DNA from: Nymphaea colorata
Lineage: Eukaryota > Streptophyta > Magnoliopsida > Nymphaeales > Nymphaeaceae
DNA: 64,000 nucleotides
Assembly: GCF_008831285.2 (NCBI RefSeq)
Contig: NC_045141.1
Coordinates: 6,341,224 to 6,405,223, forward strand
Direction: 5' to 3'
Both the position numbers and the translations under genes were made by a program. Numbering within the stretch: the first letter of the stretch is position 1; every line of letters starts with the position of its first letter. Under the pieces are notes generated by a model. That model made no database searches. It saw only the letters and a list, made by a program, of their open reading frames with translations, and was not told the origin of the DNA. This document shows positions 1-10,000 of the stretch, in pieces.

Positions 1-140
1 TCAATCTGTCCATGGGCCATGGCCACCCTCTCGCTCTCTTAACTGTCTGGTGGCCAGAGTTGCCGCCTTCTGTCGGCGTATGTTGCGTGCAATTTGCAAG
101 TAAAAGTGTATGTATATACACACTTAAAATAAGTAGGCCT
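1..140. other. unassigned left edge
   Basis: No open frame, splice-flanked exon or repeat match within the window was found here. It precedes an LTR-derived repeat and may belong to the same element, but nothing in the sequence proves this. Confidence 0.3.
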
Positions 141-430
141 AAGTGTAAATATCTTCTTTGACTTTTTGTACATATATTCCTTTCATTTTCTGGCTTTGAA
201 CAAAGTCAACTAGGTTATCCACCAGCTAGTGCTAAAGGTCTCTTTTATACAGAGATTGATCCCCTACTGAAAACTATCTTCTTTGTACTTTCAAGTATTC
301 TTACAATAAAATTTAAGTATTTTCAGCATCGTTATCTCTTATTTATCTCCCTAGCGAGTATTTACCCCTTGTGAGCATTTACCAAGTCGTGTTGTGACTT
401 GGAGTAAATTTTTCTTTACTTGAAGAGAAA
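141..430 (+). repeat. LTR-derived repeat, copy A
   Basis: This stretch matches 9055-9360 over about 290 bases in the same direction. Shared blocks include AAGTGTAAATAT, an AAGGTCTCTT segment followed by AGAGATTGATCCCCT, and TTGTGACTTGGAGTA. In copy B the central part reads as a TATA-rich segment followed by a polyadenylation-like AT-rich tail, which suits the R/U5 part of a long terminal repeat. No coding region or target duplication was found for this copy. That it is LTR-derived is inferred. Confidence 0.5.
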
Positions 431-1308
431 TTTACAGAAAACATGCTCTAGAAGTAGTACTGGATCTTTGTGGAAGTAGACAACTGACCTAAATCTTATA
501 GGACCTTTCCTACCAGAGCCAAGATGTGTGCATACACAAGTTTATATGGTTGGAACGGTTGCAAGTCAAACTGAGAATTGCCCAGAACCTTGGCATAATT
601 TATACAACTCTGTCCACTGTTATATGAGTTGCTCAAGCTATTGGTCATTGAACTTTCGTGCACTGAACATAATAAGGCAAGAAACAACCTAATAGCATTG
701 AATATAGACTCCTTGCAAACGTTGGAGGCCATGTTCTAGATGCATGAATTCCTTCCTATTGCAGATATGAGACGTATCAACTCAACCCCATTGTATAAGC
801 ATTAAGCATTGAGAAGAAAGAAAAAAAAAAGTGTCCACGAAGCATGTATCGTTACACGAAAATTGTCAAAAAATATACCACTTGGTGGCTCTCAACATGA
901 AAAAAGGCATGCACGCATGGAGGTTAAGACACATACATCAAACATTCTCCAAGAATAATCGTTCAGTAAAAAAATCAAATTCTCTCATCAACCCATTTAA
1001 GAACATCCTTGGTACAACATTTCTGCCAACAAGGGGGCCAAGGAAAGATTGCTAACATAAAGTATGGAATAATCGCATGCGCTGCTTTTATAGCTTCCAT
1101 CACCAAATTTATCTTTCACAATTTCCATCATGTTATGAACTAAAGTCATGCTTCCTACTGGATCCTTCACATGAAACGACAGTTAAACATAAGAAGTCAA
1201 GCAAACTTATGAATCAACTTAGAAAAAGGACAACTGAAATATGTAACATAAGAAAGAGCTCTCCAAGCCATAGAATAAGAGCGAAAAGAGAAAAAGAGAG
1301 CAAGTCAC
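431..1308. other. no gene seen
   Basis: Only short open frames without recognisable content or convincing splice flanks are present. No repeat partner was recognised elsewhere in the window. Confidence 0.4.
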
Positions 1309-1811
1309 CTGGTTCTCAAGTGCTGAATTCCTGCCGAAAGGATTATTTACTTTCAGGACCACAATTCTCCCACCAAATCCAGCACTTAACCATCTATCTG
1401 GTGCCATTCCTCTGATCATACCTCCATCCAGCAGGCTTTCCCAATACTCAGGACTATATTGAAGCTGCTGGTATGATGTAGCACCCTCTGTGCTGTGAGC
1501 ATGAGCTTCTGATTCGCAGTTTGCAGCACAACCATTTGGGTCCTTCTCAACGACCTTCTTATTGGTTTTTTTTTTATAGAAGAACTACCAAAGACAGAAG
1601 ATGAAGATAACCGCAAACCACCACTGATCGCATCAGTTTGTTGTGTTCTTCCTTGAACAAAACCAGCTTGATTTTGCGATTGAAATTGCAAAGACGTTGA
1701 TGAGAATGTGGTGTCATGCTCCTCTCCAGTCTGTCTAGATTTATTTTCATCCAATTCAGCAAAGAAATCTTTATGAGAACTAAAACCACCACAATCAATT
1801 TTCGCCCATAC
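1309..1811 (-). CDS. exon-like segment of an unrecognised protein, one frame break
   Basis: A 503-nt minus-strand segment is bounded by an acceptor (...TTTTCATACAG at 1812 upward) and a donor (CAG|GTGACT at 1309). The first half reads VWAKIDCGGFSSHKDFFAEL and continues through a Ser/Gln-rich stretch. The second half, in another frame, contains EGATSYQQLQYSPEYWESLL and runs open to the donor. The frame changes at a homopolymer (T run on the plus strand near 1568-1577), so it may be a real lesion or a base-count error in the assembly. The acceptor contains a directly repeated CTGTATGAAAA on the plus strand. I do not recognise the protein. It has no start codon, so it would be an internal exon. 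It lies downstream of fragments from several other genes on the same strand and may be another captured fragment. Confidence 0.4.
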
Positions 1812-2214
1812 CTGTATGAAAACTGTATGAAAACTACTCCACTGCACCTCCTTCACGCTCGTGCGAGTCAACCGATCATATCAACATTTTTTTTTTTGCA
1901 CTGCATCGATTTTACATCTCACTCTTCATGACACACACCCCTAAACCCTAATGACACACTTGCAGCGGCGACATAGCAGCACATAGAGGCAGAGGATTAA
2001 TATTGAAAGCACCAGAAAAGTATGACAGCAGACCGAGCAACCTCAGTAGGAAAGCGGATAGTAAAAGAAATGCTGCCATCATTGCCGCCTTTTTTTTGTC
2101 TTTATACAGTATTCCATGGAATGCAGCAAATCTATATAAGAAGTTTAATGGTCCACTAAATCATTCATTGAGATAGAAGTGTAGAGAAAAATATGAGGGA
2201 GGAAAAACACTTAC

Positions 2215-2272
2215 CTCGGCCCTCACGAAAAACTTGAGAGAAGCAAACATCTCCAGCACAGCGCATATGATC
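2215..2272 (-). pseudogene. SR splicing factor (SF2/ASF-like, SR34/SR30 type) exon fragment
   Basis: This 58-nt segment has an acceptor (GGCATTAG at 2273 upward) and a consensus donor (GCCGAG|GTAAG at 2215). It encodes DHMRCAGDVCFSQVFREGR plus one base. That matches the start of the second RRM of plant SF2/ASF-type SR proteins, where DHMR(R/K)xGDVCFSxV is highly conserved; one residue (Cys for Arg/Lys/Gly) is unusual. SR proteins bind exonic enhancers and select splice sites in the nucleus. No neighbouring SR exon was found: the preceding WQDLK segment and the following GIVDY segment are missing. It is therefore an orphan exon, not a gene. The product is sure by sequence; capture by a transposon is inference. 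Confidence 0.75.
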
Positions 2273-2399
2273 CTAATGCCAAGAATTTAAGCCAAAGGTC
2301 CAACCCTAGATCATCATGTATCCCAATGGTGTCGAAAAAATAATTAGCATGCAAGATGTTTAAAGCCATAAGAATGTCAAAGATAATAGGACTGCCAAG

Positions 2400-2521
2400 G
2401 GTTCAACTGCAGGAGATTGTGAGAGCTCTGAGACCAGAAGAAAAATGCAGCATGTCCAACTCCCCAAGAATATGGTGGCAAAGATCACTCACCATTCGAA
2501 CTTTCAGATCATCTAATGAAC
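2400..2521 (-). other. possible second exon-like segment next to the TRAP-alpha fragment
   Basis: An acceptor-like TTTTGTGTTTTGCAG ends at 2522 and is followed on the minus strand by an open stretch beginning SLDDLKVRMVSDLCHHILGE. It sits where the next TRAP-alpha exon would be, and the first residues (SSL...VR) loosely resemble it, but the rest does not align and a stop follows after about 38 codons. No donor could be fixed. I list it only as a candidate degraded exon. Confidence 0.2.
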
Positions 2522-2676
2522 TGCAAAACACAAAAATAGGACTGAAGAATATTTACAGAAACAAAAAAGTCCAAAATCCAACTTGAACAAAGTATATAGC
2601 TACTCTCACTTTTCGACATCGAAAGACATGCTTAATGAACTTTCCAACATAGGCAAAGAATAACAACCACAATTAC

Positions 2677-2734
2677 CTCCATTGTTCAAACCAACCAGCA
2701 GTTCAGTTTCTTCTCCTGCTGTAACAACTGCATT
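2677..2734 (-). pseudogene. TRAP-alpha (translocon-associated protein, SSR1) exon fragment
   Basis: A 58-nt segment is flanked by an acceptor (TTTTCTCAG, 2735 upward) and a donor (GGAG|GTAATT at 2677). It encodes NAVVTAGEETELLVGLNNG, phase 1 at the end. The core AGEETELLVGLxN is a hallmark of plant TRAP-alpha, the ER-membrane subunit that sits at the Sec61 translocon and helps co-translational import. The usual upstream acidic N-terminus and the downstream transmembrane segment were not found nearby, so only one exon is present. An SR-protein exon lies about 400 bases downstream on the same strand, which cannot belong to the same natural gene. Confidence 0.75.
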
Positions 2735-3166
2735 CTGAGAAAACAAAACTTTTCTAGCACTCTAGAGACAAAGCTTGGCATGGAGGCTTCCATGTTAGCA
2801 ACACATGATTCTATCTGAGTTGGATGTGAACAAAATAGCTTGGCATATTATTAAAATGTGGGCTCCCATGTTAGCAAACACATGATTGTATCATAGCCAA
2901 GTTGGATGTGAGATGCAAAGTGGTTCTCATAGATATTCCGTCAAGCAACCTACAAACCTAAGCAACGTATGATATGTAATTCAAAGACTATATAAGAATG
3001 TGACACAATCAACACACCCAAGAACTTGATCAGATTATACTTATCAAAAGAATCAAGTTGTCACGGGCTGACTTTTTCAAGCCTATTTGGCCAACGGGGT
3101 GCTGAGGGATGGTTGGTCCACAACACAAGTGAAGGCAATGAAATGAAAACTAAGACAATTAAGATG

Positions 3167-3300
3167 GAATGATGATTCTGGTTTAATCTTCTATCCTGAA
3201 AGGCATCTCTCTTAAGATAGAGGAGATGATGGGGAATGATGATTCTGGTTTAATCTTCTATCCTGAAAGGCATCTCTCTTAAGATAGAGGAGATGATGGG
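3167..3300. repeat. perfect 67-bp tandem duplication
   Basis: Two adjacent copies (3167-3233 and 3234-3300) begin GAATGATGATTCTGG and end GAGATGATGGG; I see no difference between them. No coding frame is involved. Perfect identity points to a recent slippage or repair event, or to an assembly artefact. Confidence 0.9.
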
Positions 3301-4907
3301 GCATGACACTCAACTTTGGTATATGAAAGGTTTTGTGTGTTCAATCAATGTACTAGTAGCTTGGTAATGAAAGGGGCAATATATTACAAGACCAAAGAGG
3401 GATTGGGTTAGTTTCTCCTCAGAAAACCAAGAAATATAACAAGAGATGTCAAGCTTTTAGTTTGAAATAGTTCATAAATCATCCATCAACTCATAAGCTT
3501 GAGTGCTCATGTTGTGCAAATAATATGCCTTTCATTTACTCGCAGTACTGTACAAGCATCAAGATCCATTTCACATAATTGTTGTTGAATCTCTAGAAGG
3601 GATCTCTCTCAATTTCCAAAATATGAACATAAAGGAATGGTCCTCAACATCTTAGGAAATAAAAAAGAGGAGTAGAATTGACTCCAAAATTACACATCTG
3701 CAAAAGATTGTCGCATTCAATTTCTGCAAGTTCAGCCATCATGCCTTCCATTCCTTGACAGATACCTTTTGTTTTTTTTTCTTTTGTTTTCTTTTCTTTT
3801 GCTTTTTTTTTCTTTTTTTTCCTTCTTTTGCATTTGGCTTTTTGCCTTTTGATTTCATTTTTCAGGCCGACCTTCACCTTTGAGGGAATACCTCACCACC
3901 CCAAAGGCTACTACGAAGCTCCACCACTTTGGTGGTTATATGTAGTTTTGTCACGTATCCAACCCGCTTCACCTTACAGACTTTCAACGATCCAAAAGTT
4001 CATAAGTCGTAATCTTCGCGGCATAGACATAAATCACCTATATGCCTACCCGGTACTCTCGATTACTGACCTAGAGGAACAACTACACAAGCCTCGAGCC
4101 CATCCCTCAACTCTCATTTTGCTACATGTTAAGATTTTACAGAGCATTGTGGCTTCTCTCTTAGAGTATTTTCTTGCTAAATCCTTGCACGTGCTTAATT
4201 AGAAGAGTCAATAGCATCTTCTATTCTTGACTTTCTCAGCTTCATAGGATTTTTCCTCATTGTTCATACTCAAGATTTTTCGAGTTTTCCTCTTCCATTG
4301 ATAAATTTGAAATTTTTTCCTAGTACTCGAGGAGGTACTAAAAATAAAATGAAGGCATATCATTGTGTGAAAAAACGCTTCTAAAATGTTTTTAAGCAAG
4401 ATGGAAAAGTTCTTTTTTTAGAAATGATCTTGACATCAAATGAAATATCTCAGCTCTTCTCTCTCTAAAGAGAAGGGTGCTTGCAAAACCAAATGGGTTG
4501 ACTAGGTAAAAAAATGAACTTCATCAATTCTCTTACGGGCAGTGACAAAAGGTGACAAGTAACATGCTGGATCAGATAAGGAGTGATAAATAAAAAACAT
4601 ACACTTTTCAGATCCAAACGCACAGTGATTTAAATGGAGATGCCTGAACCTAAACAAAATCTGATAACCAATCTATCAAATTTGAATCTGATACCAAGTA
4701 CATTTGATACTCTAACCAAGGCTTTCCATTGAACAAAAACGTGCTCCCATAAATGATATCTAATTTTGACAAAGAATTCCGTTGATCAAATATTAATGAG
4801 AACAAATGAAAAACAGACAACGGTATCAAGCAACGAGAACAGAATTAGATGCCAAACATGCTTTGACAATTACATGTTTGGCTCTTCCGAGAGACCTTTT
4901 GTGATAC
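3301..4907. other. no supported gene; T-rich tract and an unrecognised 124-codon frame
   Basis: A T-rich polypyrimidine tract runs from about 3770 to 3850. After it a plus-strand frame stays open to 4202 and contains FTFEGIPHHPKGYYEAPPLW. I recognise no domain and see no promoter or splice evidence, so I do not call it a gene. A minus-strand frame at about 3690-3770 contains GMEGMMAELAEIECDNLLQM, again unrecognised. The rest is AT-rich without features. Confidence 0.35.
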
Positions 4908-4995
4908 CTTGAGAGGCAACCATTGGAATATTGGGAAATGGCTTCTCAAGAGTTGATATGTATTGCTGGCCTCCTAGTAATGAAACTGGATAAAC
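4908..4995 (-). pseudogene. KDPG/KHG aldolase-like exon fragment
   Basis: This 88-nt segment has an acceptor (GGCTTGTGCAG, 4996 upward) and a donor (CTCAAG|GTATC at 4908). It encodes VYPVSLLGGQQYISTLEK and then PFPNIPMVASQ. The order (F/Y)P...GG..Y...L..PFP.IP matches the region just after the Schiff-base lysine of 2-keto-3-deoxy-6-phosphogluconate aldolases (Eda family), which split KDPG to pyruvate and glyceraldehyde-3-phosphate. In that family the catalytic Lys directly precedes this segment, so here it would lie in the missing upstream exon. No other exon of the gene was found. The family assignment rests on one short exon. Confidence 0.5.
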
Positions 4996-5099
4996 CTGCA
5001 CAAGCCACAAATGTCAAAAGATTAATGTGACACAAAGGAAGCATGACAATGACAATGAGACTACTATTGTCAATGGAGCTACATCACAAAATCTAAGTA

Positions 5100-5374
5100 A
5101 ACCAATCACAAATAGCAGTAACAAATATAAAGCACGTATACATGGGTATTTGATTTGGATTTTAGAACTATGGTTGGATCAGAGGTCTAATCTGATCAGC
5201 TTAAGTTGTTGAGTTTGGGTTTTGGATATAGGGTCAAGATCAAAGGACTAGTTTGATCTAGTTTAGATGTTGACCTTATGTTTCTTCAGACCTAAAATAG
5301 GATGTTGAACCAAAAAATATCAAATTTGGATCAAAGGACTAATTTGTTCCGATATAGGTCTCGGATTTCTATTT
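5100..5374. repeat. older repeat, left of the copia insertion
   Basis: This GGATCAAAGGACTAATTTG-type sequence resumes right of the copia element at 8864-9054 in the same style (GATCAGAGATCTAATCTGAT) and runs into the LTR-derived repeat at 9055-9360. The copia insertion therefore split one older repeat, probably the U3 part of an LTR. The identity as an LTR is inferred. Confidence 0.45.
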
Positions 5375-5379
5375 AGGAC
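5375..5379. repeat. target-site duplication AGGAC, left
   Basis: AGGAC directly precedes the TG of the left LTR and recurs at 8859-8863 directly after the CA of the right LTR. Five bases is the usual copia integration length. Confidence 0.92.
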
Positions 5380-5544
5380 TGATAAATTTAAGAGAACTAA
5401 TCTTTGATTAACCTCGAAAGAATCCCTAACTCCTCTTTATATAGACTAGAGGAGAGGGAAAAGTTACAAGAAAGTCATTAAAAAGAAACATTATTACACA
5501 AGTGCCCTCTCAAGCCTAATACTGAATATAAACACGTCTTAACA
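5380..5544 (-). repeat. 3' LTR of the copia element
   Basis: The 165-bp repeat begins TGATAAATTT and ends CTTAACA on the plus strand, so it has TG...CA ends. It differs from the 5' LTR only at 5415. A TATATAAA-type box (plus TTTATATAGAC) lies in the LTR in the minus-strand sense. Confidence 0.93.
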
Positions 5545-5556
5545 CTCCCCCTCAAG
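5545..5556 (-). other. polypurine tract
   Basis: On the minus strand CTTGAGGGGGAG abuts the TG of the 3' LTR. This is the expected position and composition for the plus-strand primer of reverse transcription. Confidence 0.85.
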
Positions 5557-6049
5557 TTGGAGCGTATATGTCAAACAAGCTCAACTTGGAACAACAACTT
5601 TGGAATGGTCCTCTTGCAAGAGCTTTAGTAAAAATATCAGCAGTTTGCCCTGTAGTTGAAATATGGGAGATACTTACAAACCCCTTTTGAATCATGTCTC
5701 TGGTATAGTGACAATCTACTTCAACATGCTTGGTTCTCTCATGGAAAGCAGGATTATTAGCAATAAACAGAGCAGCTTTGTTATCACCTAACAATTGCAT
5801 ATGAAGAGGCACTTCCACAGTAAGATCCAACATCAGAGATCTAACCCACATAACTTCAGCAGTAGCCTGAGCCATAGCTCTATACTCAGATTCTGCACTT
5901 GATCTGGCAACCACTGTCTGCTTCTTACTCTTCCATGTGACCAAGTTGGATCCAATAAACACACAAAATCCAGTAGTGGATTTTCTGTCAAGGTGACATC
6001 CCGCATAATCAGCATCAACATACACAGATATAGTGAGAGATGTACCATT
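5552..6049 (-). pseudogene. copia RNase H domain, end of pol
   Basis: The frame reads YVDADYAGC, STTGFCVFIGSNLVTWKSKK, SAESEYRAMA and TKHVEVDCHYTRD, all hallmarks of the copia RNase H. The frame ends with a stop just before the polypurine tract, as in full copia elements. The segment is out of frame with the reverse transcriptase upstream: a base has been lost in the T run at 6078-6084, and a TAA at 6052-6050 follows in the restored frame. It would have degraded the RNA strand during cDNA synthesis. Confidence 0.88.
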
Positions 6050-7503
6050 TTAAAAGAAGAGTCCCATTCCTGGTGAATTTTTTTAGATACCTGAGAATCA
6101 TCATAGCAGCATCCCAATGGACTTTCTTGGGCTTATCCATAAATTGACTCACTCTGCTGACAGCATAGGCAATATCAGGTCGAATAACAGTGATATATAG
6201 GAGCTTCCCAACAATCCCTCTATATTGTCTAGCATCAACATCTTCAGTATCATCATCACACAAGCGAGTATTGATGTCCATGGGTGTAGAGGCAGGTCGA
6301 CATCCTAGCATACCTGTCTCTTGCAAAACATCAATAACGTATTTCCTTTGGCACATGATAAGACCCTTCTGATTTCTGGCAAACTCAATACCTAGGAAAT
6401 AGCGTAGCTCACCAAGATCCTTGGTGACAAAGTGTCGTCCAAGGACGTCCTTGATGTTGGAAATCCCCTGAATATCATCCCCTGTAACAATGATATCATC
6501 AACATAGACAAGAACTATCACTGTACCTGTAGAAGTTTTCTTGACAAAAAGGGAATGATCGGCCGAAGAACGTCTGAAGCCCTCATTCTCAATATTCTCT
6601 GATAATTTTTGGAACCAAGCTCGAGGACTTTGTTTCAGACCATAAATTGCCTTTCTCAATCTGCACACTTTCTGACACTCCCCCTCAGCAACAAACCCTG
6701 GTGGTTGCTGCATATACACTTCTTCATGTAGGTCACCATATAGAAAGGCATTTTTGACATCAAGCTGTGATAGAGACCAATTCTTGTTGACTGCAACAGC
6801 GAGAAGAACCCGTAAAGAAGCATGTCGTGCCACAGGAGAGAAGGTATCATAATAATCAACCCCATAAGTCTGAGTATAGCCTTTAGCAACCAGGCGAGCC
6901 TTATATCTCTCAATGCTGCCATCTGCTCTGTATTTAACAGTAAATACCCATCTGCAACCAACAATAGCTGCATCAGATGAAGGAGTAACTAGTGTCCAGG
7001 TGCCTCTAGACTGAAGAGCATCCATTTCTTCTTGCATTGCTGCGGCCCATTTGGGATCAGAAAGAGCGTCCATGGGAGTCTGTGGAAGAGCTACAGCCGA
7101 CAGTCCCTTGACAAACTGTCGGTAAGTAGGAGTGAGTCTATCCATGGATAAATGACCAGAGAGAGGATGCAAAGTGCAACTGCGTTTGCCTTTCCTTTGA
7201 GCAATGGGCATATCAAGTTCATTAATATGAGGACCAGGAGCATGCTCTGGAGAGTCCCCTGTGTCATCATCACATAAAGAATTGTCAGCAGGATTTGTGT
7301 GTTCAGGAAGTACCTTGAGCGTGCTGGGTGAAGGCACAGGAGCACAGTGGGCAGGTTGAACAGGTTTAGTGCGACGTTGGTAGATAGCCCCAAAACGCGA
7401 AGCAACGGGTTGTGGATAACTCATGAGAGGTAAAGGAAGGTGGACTTCATCACTAAATTCAGGCACCCTTATTTGAGTTCCATTTGGAGAGAAATAAGAG
7501 GTT
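6050..7503 (-). pseudogene. copia reverse transcriptase segment of pol
   Basis: The domain order is clear: WVFTVKYRADGSIERYKARL, LVAKGYTQTYGVDYYDTFSP, LSQLDVKNAFLYGDL, YGLKQSPRAWF and the catalytic YVDDIIVTGDD. Upstream is a linker containing the typical ALSDPKWAAAMQEEMDAL. The frame is continuous with the integrase segment except for a TAG directly after the integrase VTFF motif (about 7506), where related elements have a sense codon. At the other end the frame is lost at the 6078-6084 homopolymer. Active-site residues are intact, so decay is recent. Confidence 0.9.
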
Positions 7504-7505
7504 GA

Positions 7506-8657
7506 CTAAAAAAATGTAACATCAGCACTCACATAATATCGACGAGTAGAAGGATCATAACAGCGATATCCCTTTTGAGTGCGGGAATAACCAACAAAGC
7601 TCGTTTTGATAGCCCGAGGGGATAACTTATCTCTCCCAGGACCAAGCAACTGAACAAAGGCAACACATCCAAAAATACGAGGTGCAACAGAAAACAATTC
7701 TCTGTCAGGAAAAAGAACAGAGAAAGGAATAAGATCTCCCAACACAGATGACGGCATGCGATTAATAAGATAGCATGCTGTAAGAACAGCATCTCCCCAG
7801 TAAGAATGGGGAACATGGCTGTGTATGATAATGGTTCTGGCGACATCAAGAATATGGCAGTGTTTTCTTTCAGCAACCCCATTTTGTTGAGAGGTATAGG
7901 CACAAGAAGTTTGGTGAATGATACCCTTATCCCTGAAAAATTGTTCTAAAGAGGAAGCACAGAACTCAAGAGCATTGTCAGAGCGCACAATCTTGACACA
8001 AGTATCAACCTGAGTCAGAATTTCATTGATAAAATTTTTGATTACATGACCCGCTTCAGATTTGTGTTTCATAAGAAAAACCCAACTAACACGACTGTAA
8101 TCATCAACAGCAACAAGATAATACCGATGACCCTGAAGGTCAGGAGTACGACTCGGGCCCCAAACATCAAAATGAAGTAACTCAAACACAGAGTGGCTAC
8201 TTCTACTGGACCGCAGAGGAAAGGATGACCGATGGTGTTTGCCTAACTGACAAGACTCACATTGAAAAGACGACTTATGAGACAGCTGAGGGAGAACATG
8301 CAGCAGTTTCTGAAACGGGAGATGTCCAAAACGTAAATGCCAAGTATAAGCCGAGGATGAGGACGACCCCGACGAGGTAGATCCAGCAAAGGGAAAGGAA
8401 TGCACTAGCCTGTAGAGACCTCCTTGTTCACGGCCACTGCCAATCACCCTGCCCGTTAGTATATCCTGAAACACAAGAGAGGAAGAGTCAAATACACAGG
8501 CGAAGCAGCAACGGGCGCAGGCGGACGGGCGCAGGCGGCAATGGGTAGGGCGACGAGGGGCAGCAGGGATGGGTCGGGCGGCAATGGGCAGGGCTGGGTC
8601 GGGCGGCGGCAGCTGACGCCGATCAGGCGGCGGCTGGTGCCGCTCAGTCGGCGACAA
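7506..8657 (-). pseudogene. copia GAG-pre-integrase and integrase segment of pol
   Basis: Residues near the start are a Pro/Arg-rich, GC-rich run without an ATG. Then come QDILTGRVIGSGREQGGLYR (GAG-pre-integrase), the zinc-binding WHLRFGH...CESC pair, and an integrase core with FDVWGP, VRSDNALEF and NGVAERKH supplying the D,D,E triad. The frame ends in DVTFF and a TAG. No protease motif (DSGAS-type) precedes it. The coding region begins only about 40 bases from the PBS, so gag and protease have been deleted. Confidence 0.9.
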
Positions 8658-8680
8658 CTCGCTGAGGAGGAGACGGCTGG

Positions 8681-8693
8681 GGCTCTGATACCA
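8681..8693 (-). other. primer-binding site, initiator tRNA-Met type
   Basis: On the minus strand TGGTATCAGAGCC directly follows the 5' LTR without a gap. It is complementary to the 3' end of plant initiator tRNA-Met, the usual copia primer. Confidence 0.93.
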
Positions 8694-8858
8694 TGATAAA
8701 TTTAAGAGAACTAATCTTTGATTAACCTTGAAAGAATCCCTAACTCCTCTTTATATAGACTAGAGGAGAGGGAAAAGTTACAAGAAAGTCATTAAAAAGA
8801 AACATTATTACACAAGTGCCCTCTCAAGCCTAATACTGAATATAAACACGTCTTAACA
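8694..8858 (-). repeat. 5' LTR of the copia element
   Basis: The 165-bp copy matches 5380-5544 except at 8729. It is followed by AGGAC at 8859-8863, the second target-site copy. Confidence 0.93.
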
Positions 8859-9054
8859 AGGACCTATGATTTGATTCAGAGATCTAATCTAATCCCCTTT
8901 TCATGTTCAATTTGAATTATGAACTCATGAAATGGATCGAAGATCTAATCTGATTTCATTAATATGTTGCTTTTGAACAATGAACCTAACATAAATAGGA
9001 TGTTGAACTTGACTTTAAAAAACTAGAATTTGGATCAGAGATCTAACCTGATCT

Positions 9055-9360
9055 GGTTTAAGTGTAAATATTTTTTGTATTTTTTACTTCTACTTTCTGA
9101 ATTTATTTTCTTTTTCTTTTTTTTTTACCAAAATCAAGTAGCTGTTGGATAACATCCAACGGCTAAGGTCTCTTATATATATGTAAGAGATTGATCCCCT
9201 CTTGAAAACTTTTTTTTTATGCTTTCAATTAATCATTTTCCAGCATCGGTTCTAATGTTTATCTCCCTAATGAGCATTTACCTCTTGCAACCATTTACCA
9301 AGTTTTATGTTGTGACTTGGAGTATATTTCTCTCATTCAATAGAAATATACATAAAAATT
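9055..9360 (+). repeat. LTR-derived repeat, copy B
   Basis: This is the partner of 141-430. It contains a CTCTTATATATATGTAAGAG block, AGATTGATCCCCTCTTGAAA and TTGTGACTTGGAGTATATTT. Its left continuation (8864-9054 and 5100-5374) is split by the copia element, so copy B is the older host of that insertion. Confidence 0.55.
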
Positions 9361-9852
9361 TAACTTATTTCTCTATAGAATTTATACCTAAAGTTTAGCT
9401 TGTGTCAATAGTTTGAAACAAGAAAACAAAAAGTAAATTAACTAAACATTACACATACACGTCAAATACACATGATTAAACAAATACTTTCAATAACAAG
9501 GAAAACAGCTGTACCATGGAGAATCAAATATATATATATATATAAAATCTAAGATTATCACCGCATGAAACAAATCTTTATGCAGACAATACATCTCTAA
9601 CTGTTATATGTTGATGCAGCTGCAAGTCTCAAAATTACTAAAGCAAAGGCTTCAAAATGGGTAAAATTTTTTAATCATGAGAAGCTTTTATGTGAAATAA
9701 CAAATTTTATAATTAAACATTTGTGTCATGCCAGCAAATACAACTAGCTCTTGAAATAAGCATGAAAAAGCTAGGCAGCATAAATTCCACTTTAAAGTCA
9801 ATGTTGACATCCTTATATTAATTTTTGGGGACAAAATAAGAAGAAAAGATAC
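9361..9852. other. no gene seen
   Basis: AT-rich sequence with a short (TA)n run near 9529-9545 and no supported coding content. Confidence 0.4.
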
Positions 9853-10000
9853 CTGTTAAAGGATGTCATGTCGATATTCTGTTTAAATTTCAGAGGCATA
9901 AGAAGTATAAAGTAGTCTGCCATTTCACAGTCGGATGGTCCACGTGCAGCATCTATGTCAATCTCAACAAGGTCCTTGAATTGTCAATTTGAATAAAATC
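9853..10000 (-). CDS. exon-like segment, unrecognised protein
   Basis: A 148-nt segment is bounded by an acceptor (TTCTTACCAG, 10001 upward) and a donor (TTTAACAG|GTATC at 9853). One frame is open to the donor and reads QFKDLVEIDIDAARGPSDCE, then MADYFILLMPLKFKQNIDMT. The frame is interrupted by a TGA just before this stretch, near the acceptor, so it either has a shifted frame or a different acceptor. The composition looks protein-like, but I do not recognise the family. Confidence 0.3.

Larger units (their letters stand above)
5380..8858 (-). mobile_element. Ty1/copia LTR retrotransposon, gag- and protease-less, recent
   Basis: The element is 3,479 bp, inverted relative to the window. It has two 165-bp LTRs, 5-bp target duplications, a tRNA-Met-type primer-binding site, a polypurine tract and pol domains in copia order: integrase, reverse transcriptase, RNase H. 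The LTRs differ at one position (C5415/T8729), so the insertion is young. Between the PBS and the GAG-pre-integrase domain there are only about 180-200 bases, and no gag, zinc knuckle or aspartic-protease motif is seen, which explains the short length. Pol is also broken by an in-frame TAG, an in-frame TAA and a frameshift. The very short LTRs recall the Ale/Retrofit group, but that placement is inference. It can only have moved with help from another element. Confidence 0.93.

Noticed and set aside
3828-4202. 124-codon plus-strand frame as a gene
   Set aside because: No domain, splice or promoter support, and it begins in a T-rich tract.
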